DNA of 64,000 nt from Clonostachys chloroleuca (lineage: Eukaryota > Ascomycota > Sordariomycetes > Hypocreales > Bionectriaceae). The position numbers and the translations under genes are program-made. Below are positions 12,379 through 23,300 of the stretch, in pieces. The stretch covers positions 2,790,001 through 2,854,000 of the forward strand of contig JBANAY010000001.1 in NCBI GenBank assembly GCA_037952775.1, given 5' to 3'. Below the pieces are notes generated by a model. The model was given only the letters and a program-made list of their open reading frames with translations, made no database searches and had not been told where the DNA came from. How positions within the stretch are numbered: position 1 is the stretch's first letter; the number at the start of each line of letters is the position of its first letter.

Positions 12379-13440
12379 ATGTCTTCGGACCATGACTTGA
12401 GCTTGCCTCCACGTCGACACCATGAGCTAAGCCTAGCTCCGCGTCGACAACCCGCTTCAGACTTCAAATCTCGTCAACAGCATGATCCAGCTTTGGACTT
12501 TGGCCAAGAAGATGAGATAGACCAGGATCCACGTCAAGACTACGAACTAGGCCCAATTTCCCATGGGCATTATGACCCAGAACTGGATTCACGTCAACGG
12601 TATGATCTCGACCTGGATCCGCGGCGGCAGTACGATTCAGACCTGGACCCACGGCGAGAGTATGAAATCGAGCCAGCCTTACGGCGAGAATATGAACTCG
12701 ACCTTGGCTCTCGCCGAGAATATCAACTGGATACTACTTCCCGTCGACGATATGACATGGACCTAGCTTCACGTCAAGAGTATGATCCAGATGTAGACCC
12801 GCGCCGAAGATATACATTAGACCTGGATTCACGACGACAGTATGACGTGGACCTAGATTCACGCCGCCAATATGATTTTGACCTACCGAGGCGCCGACAG
12901 TATGATCCGCGTCGCCGTCATCCCTCTTCATCCCCGTCTTCATCTTCTTCCCGCCGTGGCCGCCATGCATCTTGCGAACGCACCATGACATGCAAGGAAG
13001 TCGAAAAGATGTACGGCGGGTTTGACTGGACCGAGACCGCCATGCTGGCGCTGACAGGCGCAGTAGCAGTTTTCAGCATCAACAAAAACCTGGAACGGTA
13101 CCAGAGAAGGAGAAGAGAGCAGGAGGAAGAGGAAGAACAAGCAAAGAGAGACCGCGAGCTACGCAAGGATCAACAGGTCAGGAGGAATAGAAGCGAGAGC
13201 ATCGGTGGCCGCCTGGCCCAGTCCGAGACATGGAATGGGGGCGTCGACGATGAGTATCACAGGGCCGGGCATCGAAGCCGTGATCTGAGCAGGTTCAACG
13301 AAGATAGAAGCCGGAGCGGGAGGCGGAGCAGAAGGGGAGACCGGGGCGATGATGATGATTACGATAATGACGAGGATGCTTATGACCGACGTCGACACAG
13401 GAGATCCTACTACAACAGAGAAAGGGACACACGTCAATAA
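12379..13440 (+). CDS. Unknown Arg/Tyr/Asp-rich protein with 17 decapeptide repeats and one hydrophobic segment
   Basis: A single-exon gene of 353 aa that I do not recognise. Residues about 12-181 are 17 back-to-back ten-residue units of the pattern R-R-x-Y-[DE]-x-D-[LV]-[DG]-[SP], best preserved in the second half (RRQYDVDLDS, RRRYTLDLDS, RREYELDLGS). A Ser/Arg stretch follows (PSSSPSSSSSRRGR), then a conserved-looking block CKEVEKMYGGFDWTETAM and a short hydrophobic segment LALTGAVAVFSI (about 223-234). After that comes a charged coiled-coil-like stretch (ERYQRRRREQEEEEEQAKRD) and a disordered Arg/Asp tail ending RRHRRSYYNRERDTRQ. The hydrophobic segment suggests membrane association, which is inference. 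The open frame, the ATG in an A-rich context (AAGAATG) and the conserved periodicity support a real gene. Confidence 0.7.
   Translation: MSSDHDLSLPPRRHHELSLAPRRQPASDFKSRQQHDPALDFGQEDEIDQDPRQDYELGPISHGHYDPELDSRQRYDLDLDPRRQYDSDLDPRREYEIEPALRREYELDLGSRREYQLDTTSRRRYDMDLASRQEYDPDVDPRRRYTLDLDSRRQYDVDLDSRRQYDFDLPRRRQYDPRRRHPSSSPSSSSSRRGRHASCERTMTCKEVEKMYGGFDWTETAMLALTGAVAVFSINKNLERYQRRRREQEEEEEQAKRDRELRKDQQVRRNRSESIGGRLAQSETWNGGVDDEYHRAGHRSRDLSRFNEDRSRSGRRSRRGDRGDDDDYDNDEDAYDRRRHRRSYYNRERDTRQ
12412..12921 (+). repeat. 30-bp coding minisatellite (17 decapeptide units)
   Basis: Seventeen in-frame 30-nt units in register with no indels. Units at the 5' end are diverged (RRHHELSLAP, RRQPASDFKS); those at the 3' end are nearly uniform (RRQYDVDLDS, RRQYDFDLPR). 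The gradient suggests recent expansion at the 3' side. Confidence 0.85.
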
Positions 13441-14932
13441 CGCTGCTGGGCACTTTGACCCAGCTCTTAACGGCCGCCTCATAAGATACCACTATACACA
13501 TAGAGAAAGAATATCATAACATGGACTGAAAGTTCAATATATCCCCTGCTATTTCCACCTGATCCAAGCCACCGTCCTAGAAACCCTTGAAAATAAAGCA
13601 GAAGCAACAAACATCCAACGGTCATGAATTCGCATCCTAACCGCCCTCTCCTGCGCACCATGATTCCCAGCCTAACCGCCATGGTATCACAAGCCAATCC
13701 TATTCTAGTCTGCTTACGGCTTGGCACGGTTTCCAGATCTGCAGCTCTGCTTTGGTATTTTTTCCGGCCACTTCCCGCCACGCTAAGGCGGGCAGGAAGC
13801 GAGCCTGCATCGTGCGAATCCTCCATCTGCACGACAAAAGCAGTGCACCGTGGCCGAACTTCCGGGCGCTGACCAACCGCCGCTGGCGTGTCCCTGGCTG
13901 AGGGATTCGGGCCCCTGTAAAGCCTATCAAGAACTCGTGTCCAGATTCGGCGGGCAGAGGGGTGTACAGGCGGCACAGGTTTTGATCACGCATTACGCCT
14001 AAGAAGAACTTTGGCAGTTTCATGGCTATCAAAGCTCTGATTGTGGAAATGGAGCCTTTCTTCGTTGACTGTTGATTCAACTTTTGATTGAGAGCTCTGG
14101 TAAAAAAAAAAAAAAAACAAAAAAAAACCCCAGAACCATTCACCGGCTGAACCCCGATTTAGAAGGTGAAGGTATTCCGGTCGATCAAGGAGGCGGCTCC
14201 CATGGCGCCAAGCTGCGTTCGTGTTATCATTCCCCGCTGCTCGTGAAGATAGCATCCCATGGTTGCCTTTGTTATTGCCATGGATGCCAAGCAATTCGAG
14301 CAAATCTCGAGGATGTCGCGCACATGATACCTATCGCGCACGGAGTCGTCCCATACCCCAAAGAGTCGCTCATTGCCATACATACATGGAGTACTGATGA
14401 GCCAGTATAACCGTGATACTCAATCCTATAGGATGTTTGTTAAACATAAAACAAAGTAGATATGTTGCCATATGATCTATACGATGTATACAAAGAAAAG
14501 AAATAAAGGGTGTGATGTTCTGATAAATAACGTAGAGTTGAGTTTTCAACATCCACAGTAAAGCCTAGTCCTCCACAGTTCAATAACACAGTGGGAACCC
14601 CTATCTCATCGTGGACAGGAACATCTCAGAGTCGCACCCAGGGGAGAGGTCAACAGGGACGGAGTCGCAATAGGGCCATGAGTAGACAGAACAGAGAACA
14701 CGAAGATTTCCCCGCCATATCCAATAGTCAAGGCGGAGGGCTAGTTTCCAAGGAGGTAGCATCACAAAGCCTCGGACATTGATTAGAAATTAATAATTTC
14801 ACATTCCATCTCCAAAATCACAATACAAAACGCCCCAAGTTGCGCAGATGCCGCTTTCATATGTTTGTACCACACACATTACTTCCACTTCTTCCTCTTT
14901 CGTCTTTGTCGTCGTCATACTTTCTTCCCTCC
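13441..14932. other. Intergenic region without recognised gene
   Basis: About 1.5 kb between the repeat-protein gene and the 3' end of the TM9 gene. It contains an A-rich homopolymer tract near 14102-14127. Short ORFs here match nothing I know and lack splice support. Confidence 0.4.
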
Positions 14933-17159
14933 TTAGTCGACCTTGATTGCACTATTTCCAGTTAGTTAGTCTTGAATGATTTAAGTTACGGAACGGGTCC
15001 ACTCACTTATAGATGCGTCGAACAAATGCATAGGCACTCAGGAAGCCGATGGTTCCCGTCAACAGGCCATACACACAGCACGCCATGAAGCTGTATGCAA
15101 AGAACAGCAAGCTACTGGTGACACCAGTGATGTGCAGGTTGAAGAAGTAGTAGTACACACAGTAGCCGTAGATCCAGAACGCGCTGCCTCCGCCGACCAG
15201 GAACGACTGCCACCACCAGTTGTGGTTCTCAGCACAGAGCTGTACGTAGACAGTCACAATCGTTACTTCGGCAATGGTAACAATCAGGATCACAGAGACC
15301 ACAGCCAGGAATCCAAACACGTAGTAGTACCCGCTCTTGTCCTGCCAGAGAGACTGGAACACGTACAGCAGCTCGATGAAGATGACGGCAAAGGGGATCA
15401 GGCCCGCCAGGAGAATAGACTGCAGCGACTTGATGTACCATGCCTGCTTGGGAACCTGCCGCGCAATGGCTGCAGTCTTGGTAGGATGCTCCCACGCTGC
15501 TGCTTTCCAGTATCCGTAGTATGAGCCAGCGTACACGAGGGGGACTTGGATGCAGAGCCAAAGAAACACGATGGCCACCAGTGTTCCAAATGGAATCGCC
15601 GTGCTCGAGGCCTGCGCCCAGACGAACAGATTCATAATGAACATGATCGAGAAGCAGAGGCCAGGGAACAGAATGGCTGTGACAAAGGCATTTCGGCGGT
15701 GGTCCTGCCCGTCGAAACTCTTAAATGTCCGAGCGGAGAAGTATCCCGAAAACAAGCCAGCAAAGATGAACAGACCGATTCCAACACTGATGAAACCACC
15801 GCGGAAGCTGGGGTTGAGCACTCCAAAGGCGCTCAGGCCAATTAGTCCAAGAGCCATAACCAGGAGCTGCACACCGGATCCAACCAGAGGGGCCAGGATA
15901 ACACCAAAGGGAGGTGGCCTAAAGACATCGCCATGCAATAGCTTCCAGCCTGCAACATCTTCCAAAGCCTCCTCCTCCTCTGATAGGCCAGCTTCCTCGT
16001 CTTCGCCCTCTTGCTGGAGGAGGCCGGCGGGCTTCTCCTTGAAAAGGCCGGACTTGACCCTGCGCTTGACCCTGAGCTTTCCCTCTGGGGTGACCGCCTC
16101 CTGGTAGCCCTTGATATCTGTTCGGACAGTCCTGGCGATAATGATCATAACAATTCCCGTCAGGAGACCACAGATGATGAGAGAATTGATGATGGCAAGC
16201 CAGTGGATGCGGTTGCCCTCCTCCTGGTTAACAAAGTACAAGTCCCACCGATGCGACCACTCGATGCTGTCGTCCTCGCGGAAGTACACCGAGTACGAGA
16301 AAGGGATGGTAAGGCCATCTTCGCTGAGTGTTCCGTCAGCCTGGACCGTCTTGTTCTTCTGAAGCTCAAAAGCGCCATCCACCTGCGCGAGATCGATGGG
16401 ACATCCTTTCTCATCTCGGCGGTTGCCCGGACCAATACTCTTTGGGTAGACCTCGAATCCAACAATGATCTTCTCCCCGCGGTCGCCAGCTTTCCCCGGA
16501 GCCTTGCGGTAGCGGAGCACGATGGTGTGGTGGTTGTTGATGTAAGTGTGCATCATCTTGGTAGTATAGGAATACTCCGTGTATCCCAACTTGAAGCCGG
16601 CAGCGTAGTACTTGCGCGTCTTGTCGACCGAAACGAAGCTGGTGGCACCAGGGAGATTGTCGACGATCCATTCGGTGACGTATCCCTCCTGGATCATGCC
16701 CTCGGCACGGCGCACATCATCTTGAGACAGCTTGACGCTGCACAACGAGTGGCACAGGTTGTCGTTGCCCATCTCCAGGTCAATGTCCGAAACCATGATC
16801 CGATCTCCGCGCAGAACCTCGCCCAGGTTGAGGGGGATGCTCTGCCCGCTCAGCAAACCCCCTCCTGCATTGTGATTCCCGGTCGGGGGGCAGACGAACG
16901 GGAGGTCGTAGTAGGCGTACTGGAGCTGCGTGTTGTCGGAGTAGACCTTGTTCACCAGTAACGGGATGTGCTCGCCATCCTTGTAGCTCAGGATCGACCA
17001 GCCTAAAAAACCACGTTCCGTTAGCCATTCGCCGCGCGCCAACATTCAACGCCGCCAGGTCGATGCGCGAAACATACCCGGGATGTAGAAAGCTCCCGCC
17101 GTGTTCAGGAGCCCCAGCCACAAGAGGCTGCGAAGCCCGGCCCCCGGATTGATGACCAT
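14933..17159 (-). CDS. TMN2: Transmembrane 9 superfamily protein (EMP70/TMN2-like)
   Basis: Nine-helix endosome/Golgi membrane protein of the nonaspanin family, implicated in sorting, adhesion and copper homeostasis. Exons on the minus strand are 17159-17078, 17002-15007 and 14951-14933, giving 698 aa. The N-terminal signal peptide is SLLWLGLLNTAGAFYIPG, then the lumenal domain with LPFVCPPTG. Later come WSHRWDLYFV and HWLAIINSLIICGLLTG, the cytosolic loop HGDVFRPPP, and helices such as GGFISVGIGLFIFAGLFSGY. The last helix ends FVRRIY and is spliced to a 19-nt terminal exon giving NAIKVD and stop. KVD fits the family's C-terminal KXD/E Golgi-retention signal, which supports this last exon. 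Without that splice the frame stops directly after RRIYK. Confidence 0.92.
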
Positions 17160-18819
17160 GTTGCTTGGCGACTCGTCCAACCCAATACACAAGTGCGGGC
17201 CGTCCGCCGTGGATGGTGTGGTTTGTCCTTGTGCTACCGCACGTCTCAACTCCCAGACGGAAGCTTATGTCCGGCGCCCCAAGCTTTCGGGAGAATGTCT
17301 GACGTGTCTTCGAGATTGTCGTAGAATTGAAGCGGGTATGTGCGCCACCGCAGTTGGTGGAATTGGGAATCTGGAAGGGGTACGGCGATCGTCGGTACGA
17401 CCGGAGGTCGCGTGGTGCTCAAATAGTCGAGGCTTGCTCAGGTAAGGAATGTTGGAGTGGGAACGCCAGGTCGGGTAAACATTACAAAATACAAATATAT
17501 AGGCAAACGGTCGACCAGAAGATTGGCTTGGCCTGCCAAAGTGACAAAACAGTCTGATTAAAAGATAATATATTCTCGGTAGAAATGGAATGGACGACGA
17601 TACCCGAGGGGGGCGAGGAAAAAAGGGTCGAAAGACGTCGTATACGTATGATAATGAAGGAGGGCAAAGGTGGGGAAGCCAGCAAAGCGCTCCTGAGTGG
17701 TAATTAGCCTGGGGTCTCGAGTCTTTATGCCAGCCAGAGATACGAATCAGCCCTGCGGATAGTGGAAGAGAGCCGTTCGGAGGGACAGTTTTGCCGTTTC
17801 CAGGCTGTCATTCAGTAGCGGTCGCGGCAGGTACAACCCGTCCCCAGCCAATTACAATGTCTCGATCTAGCTGAACGCGCTCGCCAAGTGGCCAGCGACC
17901 CGTCAAACAAGCATTAAAAGCGGGGTGCCTGGTCGATGGTTCCATTTTAGACGCTACTAGCGCATCGTATCGACTCTGGATACGGCCGCGACCGTAAAAT
18001 CTGGGAGTGCATCATCTTGGCGTTCGCTTACCGTCCGGGGAGACGTCTATTCTCCGGGAGCCAGGGCAGCCGTCTTGTGCCGCTGGATGCAATGGATGTC
18101 TTGGGATTACACTAATTGGCCGTTGAATCTTGCCGTTGAATTCTGTTCAATGTGTACCGCTCCCAGCGTCCCGTGCAGCAAAGGTATGCAGCCAAGCCTT
18201 ATATTGCTTGCCTTGCAGCCAATAGTGTCTCCCAGGAGACGCAGCCAGTGTGACAGAACACCTCGCGACCACGCTCAGGAGGACCCTGCGCTACGCCCAA
18301 GGTAAGTAACGTTGGCTCACGTTTACATCTACAAAGCCCGCTACGTCTTTGATCCGGGAAGGGAGGTACGGGAGCTAGACTCGGTACGGCTGGGTCAGGG
18401 GCAAACATCATTCCAGGAAATCGCAATGCCAGTCCCTTTGTGCAGGGCTGGCGGGTATCATCAGTATTACTATGCTCGTGTCACGGTCCCATCATCGTCA
18501 CCAGAAACGCCATATCCTCACTTCTCACTCTCAATGCCATGCAGCGCTCGTGTCAAAAGAAATATCCAAGTCCATACCATGTGCCCAAACATTGCCTCGG
18601 GAAACCGAAGAACGGATGAAAACAAAACCTTTGCTAAGTAGTGCATCTGAAACAACTTTTCTTTTCCCCTCATCAACAACAAAAAAAACAGTAATGACAT
18701 GCTAAAAACGACAAAATAAAACAAAACCAAAAACTGATCATGATTCGTGATGATTATTGTCTCCTCCTCTCGTATATTATTATTATTATTTTGATTCAAT
18801 GTGTCCCAGATTTACAGCT
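17160..18819. other. Intergenic region without recognised gene
   Basis: About 1.66 kb: TMN2 upstream region plus the 3' flank of the arrestin gene. A (ATT)n-like microsatellite lies near 18774-18793. No coding match found on either strand. Confidence 0.4.
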
Positions 18820-20343
18820 TCAAGCAACTGGGACCGATGGCCGGCGGATCTCGTCGTAGCCAGGAAGAATGCTGCCAGTCCGTGGCATGGGGACGATGTT
18901 CGTGTTGTTCGGAACCTGCAGCGTCGACCGAGGACGCAGGTAATCGTCGGGCCCGGCACCCTCGGCTTGAGCCATAGCACTCTCGAAGCTTGGGAGCTCG
19001 TCGTCGCCCCGGGGGTCAAATCGCTGCTCGACACCGATTTGCAGGGGAACGTTGAGCGAAAATGTCGTGTTTGAGGGCCCCACGGACAGGGTGAGCTGCA
19101 GCACGTACGTGCGCGAGATCAGGCAGTTGTGGAAGGTTGGGAGGAAGATCCTCTTATTCGATACGGGGATCTTGATGGGCAAGTCGATGGCAGCGCAGTG
19201 CTTGACGCCTGAACCAGGAGACTTCTTCTTCTTCTTCTCCTTGACCCGGGAGTTTGACTGGGCCTCCTCGTCGGAGGCGGTCATCTCGTCCTCGTCAGTG
19301 GAGCCCACAGTAGAGTATCCAGAATCCTTGCGCAGCAAGGGAATACGGCTCTGGGCCCACGACACCTTCTCGGGGCGGGTGGTAAATAGGTTGTGGGTGC
19401 CATCGTATGTGAGAAGCTGGTTCATAGCATAAGAGTCCTTGGGGCCGAAGTTTGGCAACTTATCCTGGGGGGTGCTGCCGAAGAAGGTGGTGGTGATAAT
19501 CTTGCCAGCCACAGAGTTGATCTTCGGAGGTACTCCATCAGCTGCAGTTGGCTCAAACTCGAGGTTGATCCGTGCGGTGGTCTCGGAGGCAGAGAGACCG
19601 TTGCTTGACAGCATGACAGCCTTGGGCTGCCTTCCGGTCACCTTGAGCTCGCCCAGCTTGCCTGCAAAGAGGTTCTTTCGGAGGGTCTTTGTCTTGCTCA
19701 TGCAGTAGCGCTCATCACTCATCTTGATATCCAACGGAGCCTCCTCTGGGAGGGCTGGCAGAACCTTGATGATCTTCTTGCCCTCGGCAACACTGTACTT
19801 GGTCTCGCTGCCTGGAGCAGAGCGAGAAACAGCCTGGGCCTTGATGGCATACTCTATATGGGTCATATCCGGGGCCTGGTCGTCAGCCTCCCAGTAGCCG
19901 ATGGTTGGTGGCAAGTACAGGTGCTGGTCCTTGACAGCAGGGTTTTCACAACCGTGGTTGCAGGAAGTGATGATGAGCTGGTGGGGGATGACAAAGTGGA
20001 AGGGGATGTTGTATGTCTTTCCGGCCACAAACACCCGGTCCTCGGGAAGATGCTCGTTGTCGATTGGCATTCGCAGCTTCAGAAATGTCCTTACCGAGTT
20101 GGTTGTGTAGGACTGGACAAAATCAAGGCGGGTTGCGACTGTGCCCGTGAACAAGATGTTGAAGGCATCGTAGCTCAAATCGCGGGGCGACTTGACCACC
20201 ACATGGCCAGACACGTGGGAACCAGAGGTATACGCCTTGGAACTGAAGTGCTGGTTAATCTCGACTTCGAGACTGGGTTTGGCGGCGCCACCAGCCCTGG
20301 GGCGAACAGCGCCGCGCGCAGCAGTGTCGACAATACCGGGCAT
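18820..20343 (-). CDS. Arrestin-like domain protein
   Basis: A 507-aa single-exon gene. The start ATG at 20343 gives MPGIVDTAARGAV; the frame is open upstream, but that stretch looks like leader. The N-terminal arrestin-like beta-sandwich begins LEVEINQHFSSKAYTSG and includes GHVVVKSPRDLSYD and FNILFTGTVATR. The middle contains YNIPFHFVIPHQL and LPPTIGYWE. The C-terminal arrestin half has RIFLPTFHNCLISRTYVLQL with LSVGP and VPLQIGVEQR, separated by a Ser/Lys-rich low-complexity insert (KEKKKKKSPGSG). Fungal alpha-arrestins are adaptors for Rsp5-type ubiquitin ligases at the plasma membrane. No clear PPxY motif is visible here, so whether it acts as a ligase adaptor is uncertain. Confidence 0.8.
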   Translation of the reverse strand: MPGIVDTAARGAVRPRAGGAAKPSLEVEINQHFSSKAYTSGSHVSGHVVVKSPRDLSYDAFNILFTGTVATRLDFVQSYTTNSVRTFLKLRMPIDNEHLPEDRVFVAGKTYNIPFHFVIPHQLIITSCNHGCENPAVKDQHLYLPPTIGYWEADDQAPDMTHIEYAIKAQAVSRSAPGSETKYSVAEGKKIIKVLPALPEEAPLDIKMSDERYCMSKTKTLRKNLFAGKLGELKVTGRQPKAVMLSSNGLSASETTARINLEFEPTAADGVPPKINSVAGKIITTTFFGSTPQDKLPNFGPKDSYAMNQLLTYDGTHNLFTTRPEKVSWAQSRIPLLRKDSGYSTVGSTDEDEMTASDEEAQSNSRVKEKKKKKSPGSGVKHCAAIDLPIKIPVSNKRIFLPTFHNCLISRTYVLQLTLSVGPSNTTFSLNVPLQIGVEQRFDPRGDDELPSFESAMAQAEGAGPDDYLRPRSTLQVPNNTNIVPMPRTGSILPGYDEIRRPSVPVA

Positions 20344-23300
20344 ATCAAGCTTCTCGGTTTTGATGCGGGTAGTAATCCAGAAATTCCAGATGCTGCGGAT
20401 ATAAAGAGCAAGTGGAAGATGGTGGTTGGGGGACGATTTGCCTCCTCTTATGCACTCCTCGATTTGGATATGAGGGGATGGATGGATGCCAAGCAAAAAA
20501 CGTGATCAGCTGGCCAGTGGCAGATACAAAAACAAGCTGACGCTCTTTGTAATTGGGTTATGATGATGCGGTGGCTTCCCAAAGGCTGGTAACTGCGTAA
20601 GCCAAGTCGTGCGGGGAGATAGGGCAAGAGGTAAGTTTGGGTATAGATGGTCGGAGGGTATATTATATAAGTGGTAGGGATGTGATATCAAATCAATCTT
20701 TGTCTATACAGAGACACGGCGGAAGCAGGACAGATCTAATAAGGGAGATGTATAAAGATATATATATATATTAAGGATTATGGGAGAGAATGACGAGCAG
20801 CCATAGCAAAGCAGACAGCGGCCAGGCAGGCAGATTATTTATCGTCGTCAAATGCCGGGACGGATTCCGGGGGTGTGTGAAGGCATCGTGGGTGTGGCCG
20901 GATCTGACGCCTGGCACGGTGCACTCCCACTGGCCTGAGTCACCTTCTGGCCCTGATGCCGCTTTTGAAAGTGGGCGGATGGATCGATAATGCTATTAGC
21001 CTTTGCACTTGGGCTGGAAAGGAAGCAAAAGAGCAGACCCCAGCTGCTCGCAATGATTAGGTCACCGTATCCCCCAAAGGCGCAAAGGCCAGCGGTGGGG
21101 GTCATGTGTGTGCAAGCCGCGACTAACTGTGTGAAATTCCAGCAATCGAGATGCCGGTGGAAATGCTTATTGATGCGCATCTCTGTTGTCATATGTCCGT
21201 CAACGGCAGGGCTTCCTTTCTTCCACCGTGGCGCACCCATGATCCCGTAATCCAGTGTGCGATGAATCATCTCGTCTCACCGCATCGTCTCATCTGTAAC
21301 ATCGCGCTCCTAGTTTAACGACGCCGTTCTTTTCTTGCCATCTATGCGATCGATCAATGTACATATTGTTGGGATCTACGAGATCATGGTGGGAGGCAGA
21401 CGGAGGACAATCTCCGACTTGGAGGGACAATAGATGCATTGCATCATAAAGGATGCTTCTGTCTCCAACATGGGCCACAGAACGGAAGGTTTTGGCCGTC
21501 ACATCGTGATCACACCTCGCGATCGTAAGCATCCCGATGGAGGAGGAGGGGAGGAACAAGTGGCGCTGATGATTTCACGACTCTGCCTGTCAAAACAAGC
21601 ATGAAACCACCTAGGCGACAGATCATGGGTGCACAGTCTCTGTGCCTTGCATCCATCCTGATCCGATCTCCCAAGAGAGCAACTGAACCCCAGCACTTGC
21701 ATGAGGTTCCACTGGTTCCACGCCTTGTTCTCTCTTGCGGACAACACCAGCTGGCTGCTCTTCTCCATCTCTTCTCCATTAGACCCAGAGTGGAAGTCTT
21801 CAGACACGACGCACGTGTGTCAGGCCAGGCCGGTGGGCTTTCGCGAAGCTTCGCTGGTCGATGGGCAGTGGCATTGACGGCCAGGATCTTATTGCCGTCG
21901 GACCATTTCATCTCGAGGCTCTCCCATCCGGGTCAATTGCATGCAATCTGGACCCTTCGCTTGCCCCAAACAGAATCAGTTGACCTTGAAGAAAATTCCT
22001 GACCCCTGTTCCGCAACGACCCAAAATAACAGCCAGCCCCCGGCTTGGTCTCTCTCCAACTGCCCTTTGCCCAGATTGGCTCACGGTAGCTTCATGGTAG
22101 CCTCGCACCAGAACCAATCTGGACCAGCCGCCCCGTCAGAAGCTTCGGAAGACGAGCTACTCGGAATTCTTTTTGGAAGCTCTGCCATGAGCTCCAGCAG
22201 TGTCCCGGGCTGACCTGCTTCATGACTGGCTCGCTGACTTGTAGAAGTGATAGTGTGTCAATGCAATGACTCTCTGGCTGGTTTTCTTTAGTCAACGGAT
22301 CCACTGCTGTCGCCATTCTCTGGTCCACTTCCATATTGCTCCAATTTTCGCCTACTGATCTCTCATGGCTTACACGGACTTGCCCGTCTCCCTACCAACC
22401 TCCCAGCGCGCGGCGGTGAGGAAAGTAATTATCGCGAGGTTGTGATGCCCAAGTCGCAGTCGTCGTTCAGTAGATGCCCATAAAGTTGACTTTGTCCCGA
22501 GAGAGGCAGGGGGGCCGATGAGAGCGTGCATTCTGCTTTGCACACTTGATGTGCCCACTACTAGGGGATCCTAGCTAGAATTGCTTTTGGTGCTTGACAT
22601 TTGGGATCTAGACATGCACATCCACAGTTGCTGCAATGAAGAAAGAAACCTGGGGATTATAGTGGCTCTTGGTCGAGAGCTGTACCGCTAAGACCTCGCG
22701 CACATCCGCAGTTGCGGGGAGAGTTCTAATCACATAATCTAAGAAACGGTCCCTTGGATTTACCTTCAGACAAATTAGTAGTCTGCTTGGCTTAGACGAG
22801 CTCGCCCTGGCTGAACAGAGTTCCCCCTTCTCTCCCCCCCCCCCATCCATCGGTCGGTCCTTCTCCTGGTGGCAGAACATTAATAACATATGCCGATGTC
22901 GCTTTTCCCTCTCATCCCATCTCCACTGGCAGACTCACGCACGCCACACCCCCAGCCGTACAGTGTAGAGCACGTTGTTGGCCATCACGACATCGAACCT
23001 ACCAGCAGACCTGCGCTTCATCAGAGCCGCCTTGCCCTGCCGATGCCTGTCCCAGCCCCCTGTCAGGCCGCGCACCAGTCGGAGCGCTCGCCCTGCCCAT
23101 CAAGCAAGCCCTCTGCGCTCTAAGAGAACAGCCCCGTCCTTCATGTGCCTACCCGTCCCTTGGTGCATTGGCGCGCGCACTTCTCCTTGTCTCCCTCCTG
23201 CACGACTTGCTTGCCGATCCCCTCCTTTGGGCTAGCGACGGCCCACGAACCTGTCATCGCCGCTTTTACCACTCTGTTTGCCTGTATTCGTCCCCGGGTC

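Noticed and set aside
16011..16961. 316-codon plus-strand ORF
   Set aside because: Antisense of the TM9 gene.
19858..20505. 215-codon plus-strand ORF
   Set aside because: Antisense shadow of the arrestin gene, which has recognisable domains on the minus strand.
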